A stretch of DNA of 25,901 nt from a virus (IMGVR_UViG_3300046522_000403:1-25901); one strand, 5' to 3'; positions 1 to 6,503 are shown, counted from the stretch's first letter. The notes: generated from the letters alone by a model not told the origin. Made by a program: numbers and translations.

Positions 1-515
1 GCCTCAGACTCTCCAGCCACCGGGGCCGGGTACTTGCGGGCGATCCACTGAACCGCGATCTGCCGGGCATTCAGCTTGTAGCCGCGTCCCGTCGGCCAGT
101 CCTTCTCCGCGACCATCCGGTCCGCCGCGGCCTCAACCTCGGCCACCTTCGCCTTCGGAGCCCGCACATTCAGGACCGACTTCGCCAGACCCGCCCCATA
201 TACCGCACGCTGCGGACGCTCCGGAACGAACCGGCCGGACAGGAACGCCTCCCAGCCCTCCAGGACATCCGCGCTCAGGTTCTCCGACCCCTCATAGGCG
301 CGCAGGTGCAGCGCCGACTCAATCGGGATCGCAATGTTCGGGTCCCCGCCCTGCGAAGACCGGGCCTCGGCCTGTTCGGCCGCGTTCAACGCGTACTCGA
401 GAACGGTCTGCACCGCATCCGCCTGCCGTACGGCGCCACGCGAACGCAGTGACTCGATGGCCAGCTCAACCTGCGGGGCGGCTTCAGTGACGCGGGCGCG
501 CTTGCTCGGGGGCAT
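1..515 (-). CDS. Hypothetical protein, 3' end cut by the window edge
   Basis: I do not recognise this protein. The open frame starts at ATG 515-513 and stays open to base 1, giving at least 171 residues. It begins MPPSKRARVTEAAP and is rich in Ala, Glu and Arg, with likely helical segments and no membrane segment. A GGAAGGA ribosome site lies about 12 bases upstream of the ATG, which supports this start. Codon use is typical of a real high-GC gene. It is transcribed away from the basic-protein/PP2C pair, with a palindromic intergenic region between them, so the two units may share a regulator. Its function is unknown. Confidence 0.75.
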   Translation of the reverse strand, partial: MPPSKRARVTEAAPQVELAIESLRSRGAVRQADAVQTVLEYALNAAEQAEARSSQGGDPNIAIPIESALHLRAYEGSENLSADVLEGWEAFLSGRFVPERPQRAVYGAGLAKSVLNVRAPKAKVAEVEAAADRMVAEKDWPTGRGYKLNARQIAVQWIARKYPAPVAGESE

Positions 516-607
516 GGAAACGGCGTGTCCTTCCGGTCGCCGGCGCCGCTCTGTGCGTCCGGGCGGGCGCCGCGTGTGGGGTGTGGGCACGCCTAGTCTC
601 CTCCATT

Positions 608-623
608 TTCTATTGCGCGCACA
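608..623. promoter_or_regulatory. Candidate operator half site facing the leftward gene
   Basis: The sequence TTCTATTGCGCGCACA contains the reverse complement of GCGCAATAGAA, an 11-base string found again at 688-698. The two copies are inverted relative to each other between two divergent genes. This suggests a shared DNA-binding protein. Just to the right lies another dyad, CACACCC/GGGTGTG (620-626 and 629-635). No clear -35/-10 pair for the leftward gene could be assigned. Confidence 0.45.
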
Positions 624-679
624 CCCGGGGGTGTGTGCTCCCGGGACGTTCCCGGTACCCCAGATCATACGCATCCTTA

Positions 680-711
680 TATTGCGTGCGCAATAGAAGA
701 CTGGGTAAGGT
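680..711 (+). promoter_or_regulatory. Candidate promoter with overlapping palindromic operator
   Basis: TATTGCG-TG-CGCAATA (680-695) is a perfect palindrome with a 2-base centre. It overlaps a plausible promoter: -35 TTGCGT (682-687), an 18-base spacer and -10 TAAGGT (706-711). The position over the -35 box suggests repression of the rightward basic-protein/PP2C unit by a dimeric regulator. The regulator is not identified; the ribbon-helix-helix protein at 5.5 kb is only one candidate. Confidence 0.55.
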
Positions 712-743
712 GGTCACACACCACAGCAACAGGGGGAACCACC

Positions 744-1103
744 ATGAAGGCCAGCAGCCGCAGCGCACGCCACACCATCCGCACCCGCGCTGCCCAGGCC
801 CGCGCAACCCGCCGTGCTCACCAGGCCGTTGCCACCGGAACCCCCCAGAGCGCCCGCACCCACCTTCTCGCCGCCGGCATCGACCAGGCCACCGCCAAGC
901 GCTTCGCCGGCGCCTTCTCCCGTGGCGTCGCCGCCGACGCCACCACCGACACCGTCATCAAGCTCAAGGGACGCCGCCGCAAGACCGTCCCCGCCAAGCT
1001 CTACAGTGCGACCGCGTTCGCCGCCCGTCTCGCGGTGTACCGCCCCAAGGACCTCACCGCCGCGGCCCGCTTCGAGCAGGCCGCCCACCGTCTCGCCGCG
1101 TAA
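744..1103 (+). CDS. Small basic hypothetical protein
   Basis: This 119-residue protein starts MKASSRSARHTIRTRAAQ and is very rich in Arg, Ala and Thr, with a strongly basic N-terminal third and an internal KLKGRRRK cluster. That composition suggests nucleic-acid binding, but no known domain is visible. ATG 744 is preceded by AGGGGG at a 7-base spacing; a longer upstream reading would run through the promoter and is less likely. The stop at 1103 is 10 bases from the PP2C start, so the two genes probably form one transcript driven from the palindromic promoter at 680-711. It has no membrane segment or signal peptide. Function unknown. Confidence 0.75.
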   Translation: MKASSRSARHTIRTRAAQARATRRAHQAVATGTPQSARTHLLAAGIDQATAKRFAGAFSRGVAADATTDTVIKLKGRRRKTVPAKLYSATAFAARLAVYRPKDLTAAARFEQAAHRLAA

Positions 1104-1113
1104 GGGGCCCCTG

Positions 1114-1827
1114 ATGCGTACCCACGCCACCGCACAGCTCATCGGCGACCGCTCCCACCAGTGCGACGCCACCGCCACCTACACCCACAACGGCGTCCGC
1201 TCCTACGTGCTCCTCGACGGCATCGGTTCCACCGACGAGATCCGCGACTGGACCCGCACCGCCGCCCGCCGTCTGGCCCGCTCCGCCGCCGTCCACGCCG
1301 ACGCCGAGGCCGGCTTGCGGGCCGTGTACGCCCGGTACGCGGCCGAGCCCGACCGGCAGGACCCGTTCAACCGTCTGCCGACAGCGTGTGCCGTCGTCGC
1401 CGTCCACGCGCCGGGGAAGCCGCTCACGGTCGCTTGGTGCGGCGACGCCCGCGCCTACGTCCTCACCACCAGCGGCACCATGCTGCGGCTGACCGAGGAC
1501 CACAACCTGCGGCGCGTCTGGCCGCCTCACGGCAACCGCAACCGGATCACGTCGTGGCTGGGTTCGGAGCTGACGGACCAGCAGGTGAAGAGCGAAGTCG
1601 GGCACCCGGCGATCGATACCGCGATCCGGCACCCGGCCGGTGAGCGTCTCCTCCTTGCCTCCGACGGCGCCTACGAGCCGCTCGAGGACAACGGGCTCAC
1701 CCTGTCCGACTACCTCACCGGCACCCCCGCGGAAGCCGCCCGCAGCTTCACCGAGTCCGCCATCGCCTTTGCCGGTGGCTACGCGGACAACGCAACCGTC
1801 CTCGTAGCCGACTTGCCGCACGCATGA
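1114..1827 (+). CDS. PP2C-family serine/threonine phosphatase
   Basis: The 237-residue protein carries the ordered motifs of PPM/PP2C metal-dependent phosphatases: an early conserved Asp (D18 in QCDAT), LLDGIGS (D35-G36), WCGDARAYVL (D111), LTEDHN (128-131), LLLASDGAYEPLED (D184) and ADNATVLV (D225). These acidic residues normally bind two Mn or Mg ions that activate water for phosphoester hydrolysis. The protein is about the size of a bare catalytic domain, with no membrane segment or sensor domain, so it should be cytoplasmic. The start is ATG 1114, close behind the basic-protein gene; a reading frame open further upstream is only a shadow. No partner kinase is in the window. Substrate unknown. 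Confidence 0.9.
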   Translation: MRTHATAQLIGDRSHQCDATATYTHNGVRSYVLLDGIGSTDEIRDWTRTAARRLARSAAVHADAEAGLRAVYARYAAEPDRQDPFNRLPTACAVVAVHAPGKPLTVAWCGDARAYVLTTSGTMLRLTEDHNLRRVWPPHGNRNRITSWLGSELTDQQVKSEVGHPAIDTAIRHPAGERLLLASDGAYEPLEDNGLTLSDYLTGTPAEAARSFTESAIAFAGGYADNATVLVADLPHA

Positions 1828-1829
1828 CG

Positions 1830-1862
1830 AAGGCCACTTCCCTGATACGGGAGTGGCCTTTT
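1830..1862 (+). terminator. Rho-independent terminator after the PP2C gene
   Basis: AAGGCCACT (1830-1838) pairs with AGTGGCCTT (1852-1860) and CCC (1840-1842) with GGG (1849-1851), with one bulged T and a 6-base loop. The stem ends in TTTT. It starts 2 bases after the PP2C stop codon. Confidence 0.9.
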
Positions 1863-2349
1863 CACACTGATCGCGCACGCGCATCGTAACCCGAGAACTC
1901 CCCATGCAGGTAGATGCGTTGTGGAACTTTCTGGGGGCGTGCCTGCGGGCCCGGCTGGTGGAGAGCGCGGGCCCGCGGCAGGGGCGGGAGCGCAAACTGG
2001 GGGTACTCGCTGCGACCGCCGTCCGGGCACCGTACGTCCCACAGGCCCCACAACGGAACACCTGGGACGTGCGGAATTCCCCTGGCCGGCACGCCGCACA
2101 AGGAGCGGGGGCAACGCGCGGCCGTCCGCGGCATACGGTGCTGGTACCGGCCCCGGCCGCCACCCCCGGCCCCCGGATACCCCATCTGACCTGCACGATT
2201 ACAAAACTTCGGCCCCCACCCTCCAGCCCGCACACGCGCGCCGCCCACCCCGCACATCCCCACGCCCCGCACCACAACCAGCACCAGGGCTGAGGTCCCT
2301 CAGAAGTTTTGTAATCGATCACCGGGGGGTTTTCGGGCAGGATAGGGGC
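1863..2349. other. 487-base non-coding region rich in inverted repeats
   Basis: No convincing gene is present: the open frames here have low-complexity Pro/Arg/His content and no ribosome site. The stretch contains at least three dyads. GCGGGCCCG/CGGGCCCGC has arms at 1945-1953 and 1968-1976. ACGTCCCA/TGGGACGT has arms at 2034-2041 and 2063-2070. The 15-bp pair at 2196-2317 is listed separately. Its position directly upstream of a recombinase-like gene makes it a candidate for recombination, replication or regulatory sites. No direct evidence decides between these. Confidence 0.55.
2196..2317. repeat. 15-bp perfect inverted repeat flanking 92 bases
   Basis: CGATTACAAAACTTC at 2196-2210 is exactly inverted as GAAGTTTTGTAATCG at 2303-2317. 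The arms are AT-rich islands in very GC-rich DNA, and the right arm ends 32 bases before the start of the recombinase-like gene. The 92 bases between them are C-rich and hold no gene. Possible roles are binding or crossover sites for a recombinase, or paired operators; neither is shown. Confidence 0.7.
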
Positions 2350-3213
2350 ATGGACCCCGAGGAACTGCTCACCGACTGGCTCGCCACCAGCGCCCTGCGG
2401 CCCTCCACCCGCGCCGAATACCACCGCGAAGTGAGCAGCTTCCTCACCTGGTGCACCCGCCAGCCCCGGCCCGTCGACCCCATCGCGGCCCGCCCCGCCG
2501 ACATCGCCCAGTGGTCCTACGACACCTACCTCCACGAACTCCTGCCCGGCCGCGCCTTCGACGGACCCGACGCCCTCGGCTACCTCGCCGACCGCCACCC
2601 CGACGCCGCCCGCAGCCACGACCGCCGCATCACCGCCCTCACCGGCTACTACGACGCCGCCACCACCCGACGCATCATCACCATCCCCCCCGACCTGAAA
2701 GTCCTACGCTCCGGCGTCCCCCGCCCACCCGGCGCCAAAAACCGGCTCACCCCCCGCGAACGCGCCGTCCTCCTCGCCTGCACCGGCGCCTGGGGACCCA
2801 CCCGCTCCAAACACTGGGAACGCGACCAGCTCTGCGTCTACCTCCTCCTCGAGGGCCTACGCCCCGCACAGATCGTCCGCATCGACCGCCGCCACCTCTA
2901 CCCCCAGCCCGACGGCTCCTGGGACCTGCGCGCACCCGACGACGCCGAGAACGTCGGCAAAAAGTTCAACCTCGACCCCCTCACCGGCGCAGCATTGAAG
3001 GCCTACCTGGCCGTACGCCCCGAGCCCGCCGACCCCTCCGAGCACGCCCTCATCCTGTCCAGCCGCGGCACCGCCACCTTCTCCCGCTGGCCGAACAAAC
3101 TGATCGGGCAGATCACCGCCACCCACCCGCTGCTGGCCGAACGCGACCCCGCCATCACCGCCGACGCCGTCGCCCACACCGGCCTGTGGGACACCCCCGG
3201 CCAGGGCGACTAG
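2350..3213 (+). CDS. Tyrosine recombinase-like protein lacking key catalytic residues
   Basis: The 287-residue protein looks like a tyrosine recombinase. An N-terminal helical SAM-like DNA-binding region (about 1-105, with RPSTRAEYHREVSSFLTW) is followed by a catalytic-type domain with the Arg I motif LEGLRPAQIVRI (R171) and a beta-hairpin Lys region (K204/K205 in VGKKFNLDPL). Where active enzymes have T-P-H-x-L-R-H-T, it reads TADAVAHT (270-277), so the box II His and Arg are Asp and Ala. It ends ten residues later, before the region that would carry the His/Trp and the nucleophilic Tyr. Codon use is normal up to the stop, so this is not an obvious frameshift. ATG 2350 follows AGGA at a 7-base spacing. 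It is probably catalytically inactive and may act as a DNA-binding accessory protein. Confidence 0.75.
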   Translation: MDPEELLTDWLATSALRPSTRAEYHREVSSFLTWCTRQPRPVDPIAARPADIAQWSYDTYLHELLPGRAFDGPDALGYLADRHPDAARSHDRRITALTGYYDAATTRRIITIPPDLKVLRSGVPRPPGAKNRLTPRERAVLLACTGAWGPTRSKHWERDQLCVYLLLEGLRPAQIVRIDRRHLYPQPDGSWDLRAPDDAENVGKKFNLDPLTGAALKAYLAVRPEPADPSEHALILSSRGTATFSRWPNKLIGQITATHPLLAERDPAITADAVAHTGLWDTPGQGD

Positions 3214-4310
3214 GGACGCGTCGTGAAGCGGTCAACGAGGCGGTCGTACACGGCCACGGCGGCCGCCGCGTGCTGCCGGCGCCGCGCGCTGGAGTCCCGC
3301 CGGCGGATGTAGCGCAGCGTCGTCTCGATCGCGGCGTGGTCGGCGTACTCCTGGATCTCCTCAACGGGCGTACGCGCGTCGTGCATGTGGGTCAGCTTGG
3401 AGGCGCGCAGCACGTGCGGCGTAAGGTCTCTGCCCGGTAGGACGCCTGCCTGCTTGCCGAGTCGGGTGAGGAGCCGGTCGATGGCGTGCCGGTCCATGGG
3501 CTTGTCGTCGTCGTCCAGGAGCAGCGGCCCGTCGGTGCGGTCGGTGGTGGCGACGTCGATCAGGTCGCACAGCCGTTCCGGTAGGGGCCACACGCGCCCC
3601 TTGCCGCCCTTCCTGCGCAGGTCCAGGGTGCGTTCCCCGTTCGTCTCCTTCAGGTGGTGCAGCTGCGCGATGACGGCTTCGGAGACGCGTCCGGCCAGTG
3701 TGTACAGCAGGACCGGGGCGAGGGCCTGCCGGGCGGTGCCGGCGGCGTTCACCACCGCCTGGAACTCGGGGACTTCAAGGATCGGCGTGGCGGTCGTCTC
3801 GTCACGGGGATCGACCTTGGGCCGGTCGTGCTTGGTCACCGGGGAGAAGAGGGTCTGGTCCTTGGTCTTCCACCGGGCGTACTCGGACAGGGCGGTCAGC
3901 ACGGACAGACGCCGGTTGATGGTGCGAGGCGCCTTGCCCTGTGCTTTCTGGGTTTTGGTCCAGGTCTCGATGATGCCGGGGGTGATGGCGCCGACGAACA
4001 GGCGCTCGTGTCCGCCGAGTTCGCGTGCTACCTGGGCCCACAAGCGGAGGTCGTCGGCGTAGGCCTGCTTGGAGGTGATGGCGGGGACGGCTTCGGAGCC
4101 GAGCCAGGAGGTGACGAGGAGGAAGGTGTCGCGGTCCAGGAGCTCGGCGAGGATCTCGAGCCGGTAGCGGCGCTCGCCGAGGCGTCGGTTGACGGGGTCG
4201 CGGGGTGCGACGGTGCCGAGGACGTCGCGGAGCCAGAACAGGGCCTCTTGCGCGGCGCCCGGGCGTTCCAGTTCCGCGCGCGGTCTGGCGGTGACGGTCT
4301 GGTCGGTCAC
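3210..4310 (-). CDS. int: Tyrosine recombinase / phage integrase
   Basis: This 366-residue protein has the full catalytic set of tyrosine recombinases: R208 in TLAGRVSEA, a beta-hairpin Lys (K234 or K237 in RRKGGKGRVWPL), H299 and R302 in TPHVLRASK, H325 in DHAAIETT and nucleophile Y334 in TLRY. The N-terminal half contains a core-binding helical domain (about 55-160). It should integrate and excise the phage genome, although the attachment site is not identified. The start is taken as GTG 4310, whose GTGA overlaps the stop of the upstream small gene; an ATG at 4361 lies inside that gene and is less likely. The C-terminus is basic (IRRRDSSARRR). Its stop codon overlaps that of the opposing recombinase-like gene in a shared CTAG (3210-3213). 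Confidence 0.92.
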   Translation of the reverse strand: MTDQTVTARPRAELERPGAAQEALFWLRDVLGTVAPRDPVNRRLGERRYRLEILAELLDRDTFLLVTSWLGSEAVPAITSKQAYADDLRLWAQVARELGGHERLFVGAITPGIIETWTKTQKAQGKAPRTINRRLSVLTALSEYARWKTKDQTLFSPVTKHDRPKVDPRDETTATPILEVPEFQAVVNAAGTARQALAPVLLYTLAGRVSEAVIAQLHHLKETNGERTLDLRRKGGKGRVWPLPERLCDLIDVATTDRTDGPLLLDDDDKPMDRHAIDRLLTRLGKQAGVLPGRDLTPHVLRASKLTHMHDARTPVEEIQEYADHAAIETTLRYIRRRDSSARRRQHAAAAVAVYDRLVDRFTTRP

Positions 4311-4579
4311 GACTGCAGTTCCATCTTCACGGCTGGGGTGATGCGGAACCGGTGCGCGCACGGCTCGAAGGTTACGAGGTCGTCGGGCAGGCCTTCACTG
4401 TGCCGGATCGCGTTGGGTCGGTCTGCGCAGTCGGGGCAGGGCGGAAGAGGCGGGTAGTCCGGGACCTGCAGCACGTTGGTGTCGATCTCATGCTCGCGTC
4501 TGCGCAGTTCTTCCCGCAGCCACCACAGCGTCTCTGCGTTGATTTCGGAAGCGCTGTTCTGTTCGCGTTGGTCCGTCAT
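4307..4579 (-). CDS. Small Cys/His protein coupled to the integrase
   Basis: This 90-residue protein starts MTDQREQNSASEINAETL. It has a charged helical N-terminal half and a C-terminal half with CPDC (49-52) and a later Cys-x-His (EPCAHRF), which may form a zinc site. I recognise no family. Its stop overlaps the integrase start by GTGA, so the two are translationally coupled. That position is compatible with a directionality factor or a regulator, but this is inference from location only. There is no clear ribosome site before ATG 4579. TAGGCT lies six bases upstream, so a leaderless start from a -10 box is possible, although a good -35 box is not evident. Confidence 0.65.
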   Translation of the reverse strand: MTDQREQNSASEINAETLWWLREELRRREHEIDTNVLQVPDYPPLPPCPDCADRPNAIRHSEGLPDDLVTFEPCAHRFRITPAVKMELQS

Positions 4580-4654
4580 GATCCGAGCCTACTCGCTTCA
4601 TTCTTAACACACGTTATGCGCATCCCTCAGGCGGATCGTGCCGCGAGCACCGAT

Positions 4655-4682
4655 GCGTCGGATAGGAGAGGTTATCCGACGC
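4655..4682. terminator. Perfect 10-bp hairpin, probable terminator or operator
   Basis: GCGTCGGATA (4655-4664) pairs with TATCCGACGC (4673-4682) around an 8-base loop. It begins 7 bases after the stop of the leftward gene at 4689-4991, the place expected for a terminator. It has no T-run, which is common for high-GC actinomycete terminators. It also lies upstream of the 4307-4579 gene, so a regulatory role is an alternative. Confidence 0.55.
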
Positions 4683-4688
4683 CACACG

Positions 4689-4991
4689 TCATGATCCGCC
4701 AGTCGCTCCCGGCGACGGCAGTCCGAGCACGGTCACGAACCGGTAGGCGCGCGGCTGGGACTCTTCCCGCCCCCTCACGATGAACAGCTTCCCGCCGGAC
4801 TCGACCACGATCTGCTCCTGGCCGATGAGCTTCAACTCGCCGGTGTACAGACGGGAACCACTGCGCTCCTGGTCGTCCTCGACAAAGGTGACGTTCTGGC
4901 CGACGCGGAGCGGGGCGCCGGTGTAGTCGACAGACTCGGGCTGGGGCGTCTGGGGGCTCATGCCTCTACCGTCCCATGGATGGCCGGCCAT
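4689..4991 (-). CDS. Small hypothetical beta-rich protein
   Basis: I do not recognise this protein. The body (GAPLRVGQNVTFVEDDQE and VVESGGKLFIVRGRE) alternates hydrophobic and polar residues, as expected for a small beta barrel of SH3 or KOW type, with no membrane segment. ATG 4991 (100 residues) is chosen because GGAGG lies 3 bases upstream. ATG 4961 (90 residues, MSPQTPQPES) has an AGAGG that sits almost on the start, and ATG 5039 has no ribosome site. It lies 75 bases downstream of another small leftward gene and just before a 10-bp hairpin, so the two probably form a short transcript. Confidence 0.55.
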   Translation of the reverse strand: MAGHPWDGRGMSPQTPQPESVDYTGAPLRVGQNVTFVEDDQERSGSRLYTGELKLIGQEQIVVESGGKLFIVRGREESQPRAYRFVTVLGLPSPGATGGS

Positions 4992-5066
4992 GTTCCTCCG
5001 GCCCGAACGCTCGGCTAAAGGAACATTACTTGGAGCCAAGCGGCACGTTGCCCGGGCGCGGGCGCG

Positions 5067-5324
5067 TCAGGGCCCCGTCTTCTCCGCGATCCAGCGCTCG
5101 AGCGCCGCCTGCTCCTCGGGTGAGGCGTTCCTCTGCGCGTAGCCGCGGACCACGTCGTAGAGGCGGCCCCGGAGATCGCCGAACTCGTCGAAGCGCTGGA
5201 GGACCGCCCGGCAGAACTCGCCGATGGAGACGTCGTCGTCCTCATCGGCCTTGGCGGCCGCATCGTGGAAGGCGGCCACAACAAGAAGGTGCGCGGTGGC
5301 CTCATCGTCGGGACTCGCGTACAC
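5067..5324 (-). CDS. Small acidic hypothetical protein
   Basis: The protein from GTG 5324 has 85 residues, starts MYASPDDEATAHLL and is acidic and mostly helical (FHDAAAKADEDDD, EEQAALERWIAEKTGP). No family is recognised. GGGGGTGG lies 4 bases before the GTG. An ATG at 5462 would give 131 residues, but the extra N-terminus has poorer codon use and would cover a dyad and promoter-like sequence (5340-5400), so the shorter form is preferred. It is divergent from the ribbon-helix-helix gene at 5513 and may be controlled with it. Its fold and function are unknown. Confidence 0.55.
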   Translation of the reverse strand: MYASPDDEATAHLLVVAAFHDAAAKADEDDDVSIGEFCRAVLQRFDEFGDLRGRLYDVVRGYAQRNASPEEQAALERWIAEKTGP

Positions 5325-5374
5325 GGGCCCACCCCCGTCCGGATCTTCCCTTGGGAGAGGCGAGCTTATCGCGC

Positions 5375-5389
5375 CTGACGTAGCGTCAG
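5375..5389. promoter_or_regulatory. CTGACG-TAG-CGTCAG dyad upstream of a leftward gene
   Basis: A perfect 6-bp inverted repeat with a 3-base centre lies about 50 bases upstream of the preferred start at 5324. A third CGTCA half copy is at 5396-5400. TTGAC-like and TAAGCT-like boxes occur nearby on the minus strand but with short spacing, so the promoter itself is uncertain. Confidence 0.35.
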
Positions 5390-5469
5390 ATTCTTCGTCA
5401 GGAGCGATTCTGCGCTCGGGCTGCCCAGTGAGGAGAAAGCCCGACGCGCGCACTCTCGCCATTCCGCAT

Positions 5470-5505
5470 CACATTGGTGCACATGTGGTGCGCTTCTGAT
5501 AGGGT
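5470..5505 (+). promoter_or_regulatory. Possible leaderless promoter of the RHH operon
   Basis: TAGGGT (5500-5505) stands 7 bases before ATG 5513, the spacing expected for a -10 box of a leaderless transcript. TTGGTG (5474-5479) could be a -35 box, but the spacing to TAGGGT is 20. An inverted repeat CACAT/ATGTG (5470-5474 and 5483-5487) overlaps it and may be an operator, for example for the RHH protein itself. Confidence 0.35.
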
Positions 5506-5512
5506 TGACTTC

Positions 5513-5737
5513 ATGGCCGACGTGAGCAACCTGAAGCAGTCCAAGCGAATGAGCGTCACGCTCATCCCCAAGGCCAATACCGAATTGGAGTGGCTCCAGG
5601 GTCACACCAATCTCAGCCAGGCCGACATCATCAACCGCGCGATCCAGATCATGGGGTTCCTGGAGCGACAGGCCGCCGACGGCGGTGAACTCCTGATCCG
5701 CAAGAACGGCGAAGTCGAGAAAGTCACCATCATCTGA
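5513..5737 (+). CDS. Ribbon-helix-helix (CopG/Arc-like) DNA-binding protein
   Basis: This 74-residue protein has the layout of a ribbon-helix-helix regulator: a short beta strand with alternating residues (RMSVTLIPKA, about 12-21), a first helix (NTELEWLQGHT) and a second helix beginning with Ser (LSQADIINRAIQIMGFLERQ, about 33-52). Such proteins bind DNA as dimers through the strand and usually repress their own operon. ATG 5513 is chosen because a likely -10 box is just upstream; an in-frame ATG at 5474 would place that box inside the gene. It leads a group of three plus-strand genes lying between oppositely transcribed phage blocks. Whether it regulates lysogeny, the phosphatase operon or only its own group is unknown. 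Confidence 0.75.
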   Translation: MADVSNLKQSKRMSVTLIPKANTELEWLQGHTNLSQADIINRAIQIMGFLERQAADGGELLIRKNGEVEKVTII

Positions 5738-5749
5738 AAGGAGGACAGC

Positions 5750-6139
5750 TTGTCCATCTCACCCGCAGAGCTGGCCGCTCTGCCCACTGCACCCACCGTC
5801 TCAGCCGCTCTCGATGACGCGGCCCGCTACGCCGACGACGGCGCCATCCTGGCCCTGTCCCGCGCCGTGTACGGGTCCACCAACCCGGCCGACTACGCAG
5901 CCGTCGTCAGCCCCGAACACACCCTCGCCTGGGCCACCGGAATTATTGCGACGGCGCGCATCATCGACCCGGCCATCAGCTCGGACTTGCCCGACGGATC
6001 TTGGGACGAGGACCGATTCGGAGGCGTTGTCCTGGAGGCGCACCAGTTGCTCACCGGATGGGCGGAGGCGCGCCCCTCGGAGGAGCTCGCTGACCTGTTC
6101 CGGACCGCTGCCCGCGACGTCCGCGACCACGAGAAGTGA
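5750..6139 (+). CDS. Hypothetical protein in the RHH operon
   Basis: I do not recognise this 129-residue protein. It is acidic and mostly helical (MSISPAELAALPTAPTVS at the start, EELADLFRTAARDVRDHEK at the end), with no membrane segment or signal peptide. The start is TTG 5750, strongly supported by AAAGGAGG five bases upstream and 12 bases after the stop of the RHH gene. It is therefore co-transcribed with the regulator. Position in a small cassette of reversed orientation fits a lysogenic-conversion gene, but the sequence does not show what it does. Confidence 0.75.
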   Translation: MSISPAELAALPTAPTVSAALDDAARYADDGAILALSRAVYGSTNPADYAAVVSPEHTLAWATGIIATARIIDPAISSDLPDGSWDEDRFGGVVLEAHQLLTGWAEARPSEELADLFRTAARDVRDHEK

Positions 6140-6150
6140 GGACACCGACC

Positions 6151-6444
6151 GTGGCAGCAACCTTCCAGATCACCAACGACCGTCGCACGATCGACCTTCG
6201 AGTCAGCGGCATTCCCGGCATCCAACTCCCCAACGGGCTTGCCGTACTTCCGGTCGGCGTTCGGATCGACTACGACCGAGCCTCCTACGGCGACCACGTG
6301 GAAGTCCGTATCGACGGGCGCGACGGCAATGGCCACCTCGACTACTACAACCTCACGGCCCCGGAGACCTGGCCCACTTGGCTGACCGGACTGGTCGACA
6401 AGTACCGACTGGCCGACCCCATCGCGTCGGACGACGACAAGTAG
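6151..6444 (+). CDS. Hypothetical protein, last gene of the RHH operon
   Basis: This 97-residue protein starts MAATFQITNDRRTIDLRV and is rich in beta-type alternation (VRIDYDRASYGDHVEVRIDG), with an acidic tail (ASDDDK). No family is recognised. GTG 6151 is preferred because GAGGA (6138-6142) is 8 bases upstream. Another GTG at 6136 lies within the end of the previous gene and has no ribosome site. It is followed after 60 bases by a strong hairpin that should end the operon. No membrane segment is seen. Confidence 0.7.
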   Translation: MAATFQITNDRRTIDLRVSGIPGIQLPNGLAVLPVGVRIDYDRASYGDHVEVRIDGRDGNGHLDYYNLTAPETWPTWLTGLVDKYRLADPIASDDDK

Positions 6445-6503
6445 GGACGCCGGGAACGGCGGTCCGTAGACGACAGCATCATGGAGTAGCAGAGAACTCA
6501 TGG

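Noticed and set aside
1904-2293. Possible 129-residue gene in the non-coding stretch
   Set aside because: Pro/Arg/His-rich, no ribosome site and no consistent codon bias; covers several inverted repeats.
1054-2619. A 521-residue open frame on the minus strand
   Set aside because: It runs antisense through the PP2C gene, a terminator and the non-coding stretch; Gly/Val-rich shadow without protein-like motifs.
2451-3440. Plus-strand frame that could restore the missing recombinase C-terminus
   Set aside because: It is an Arg/Pro-rich shadow with no HxxR or Tyr motif, so a simple frameshift does not explain the short recombinase-like protein.
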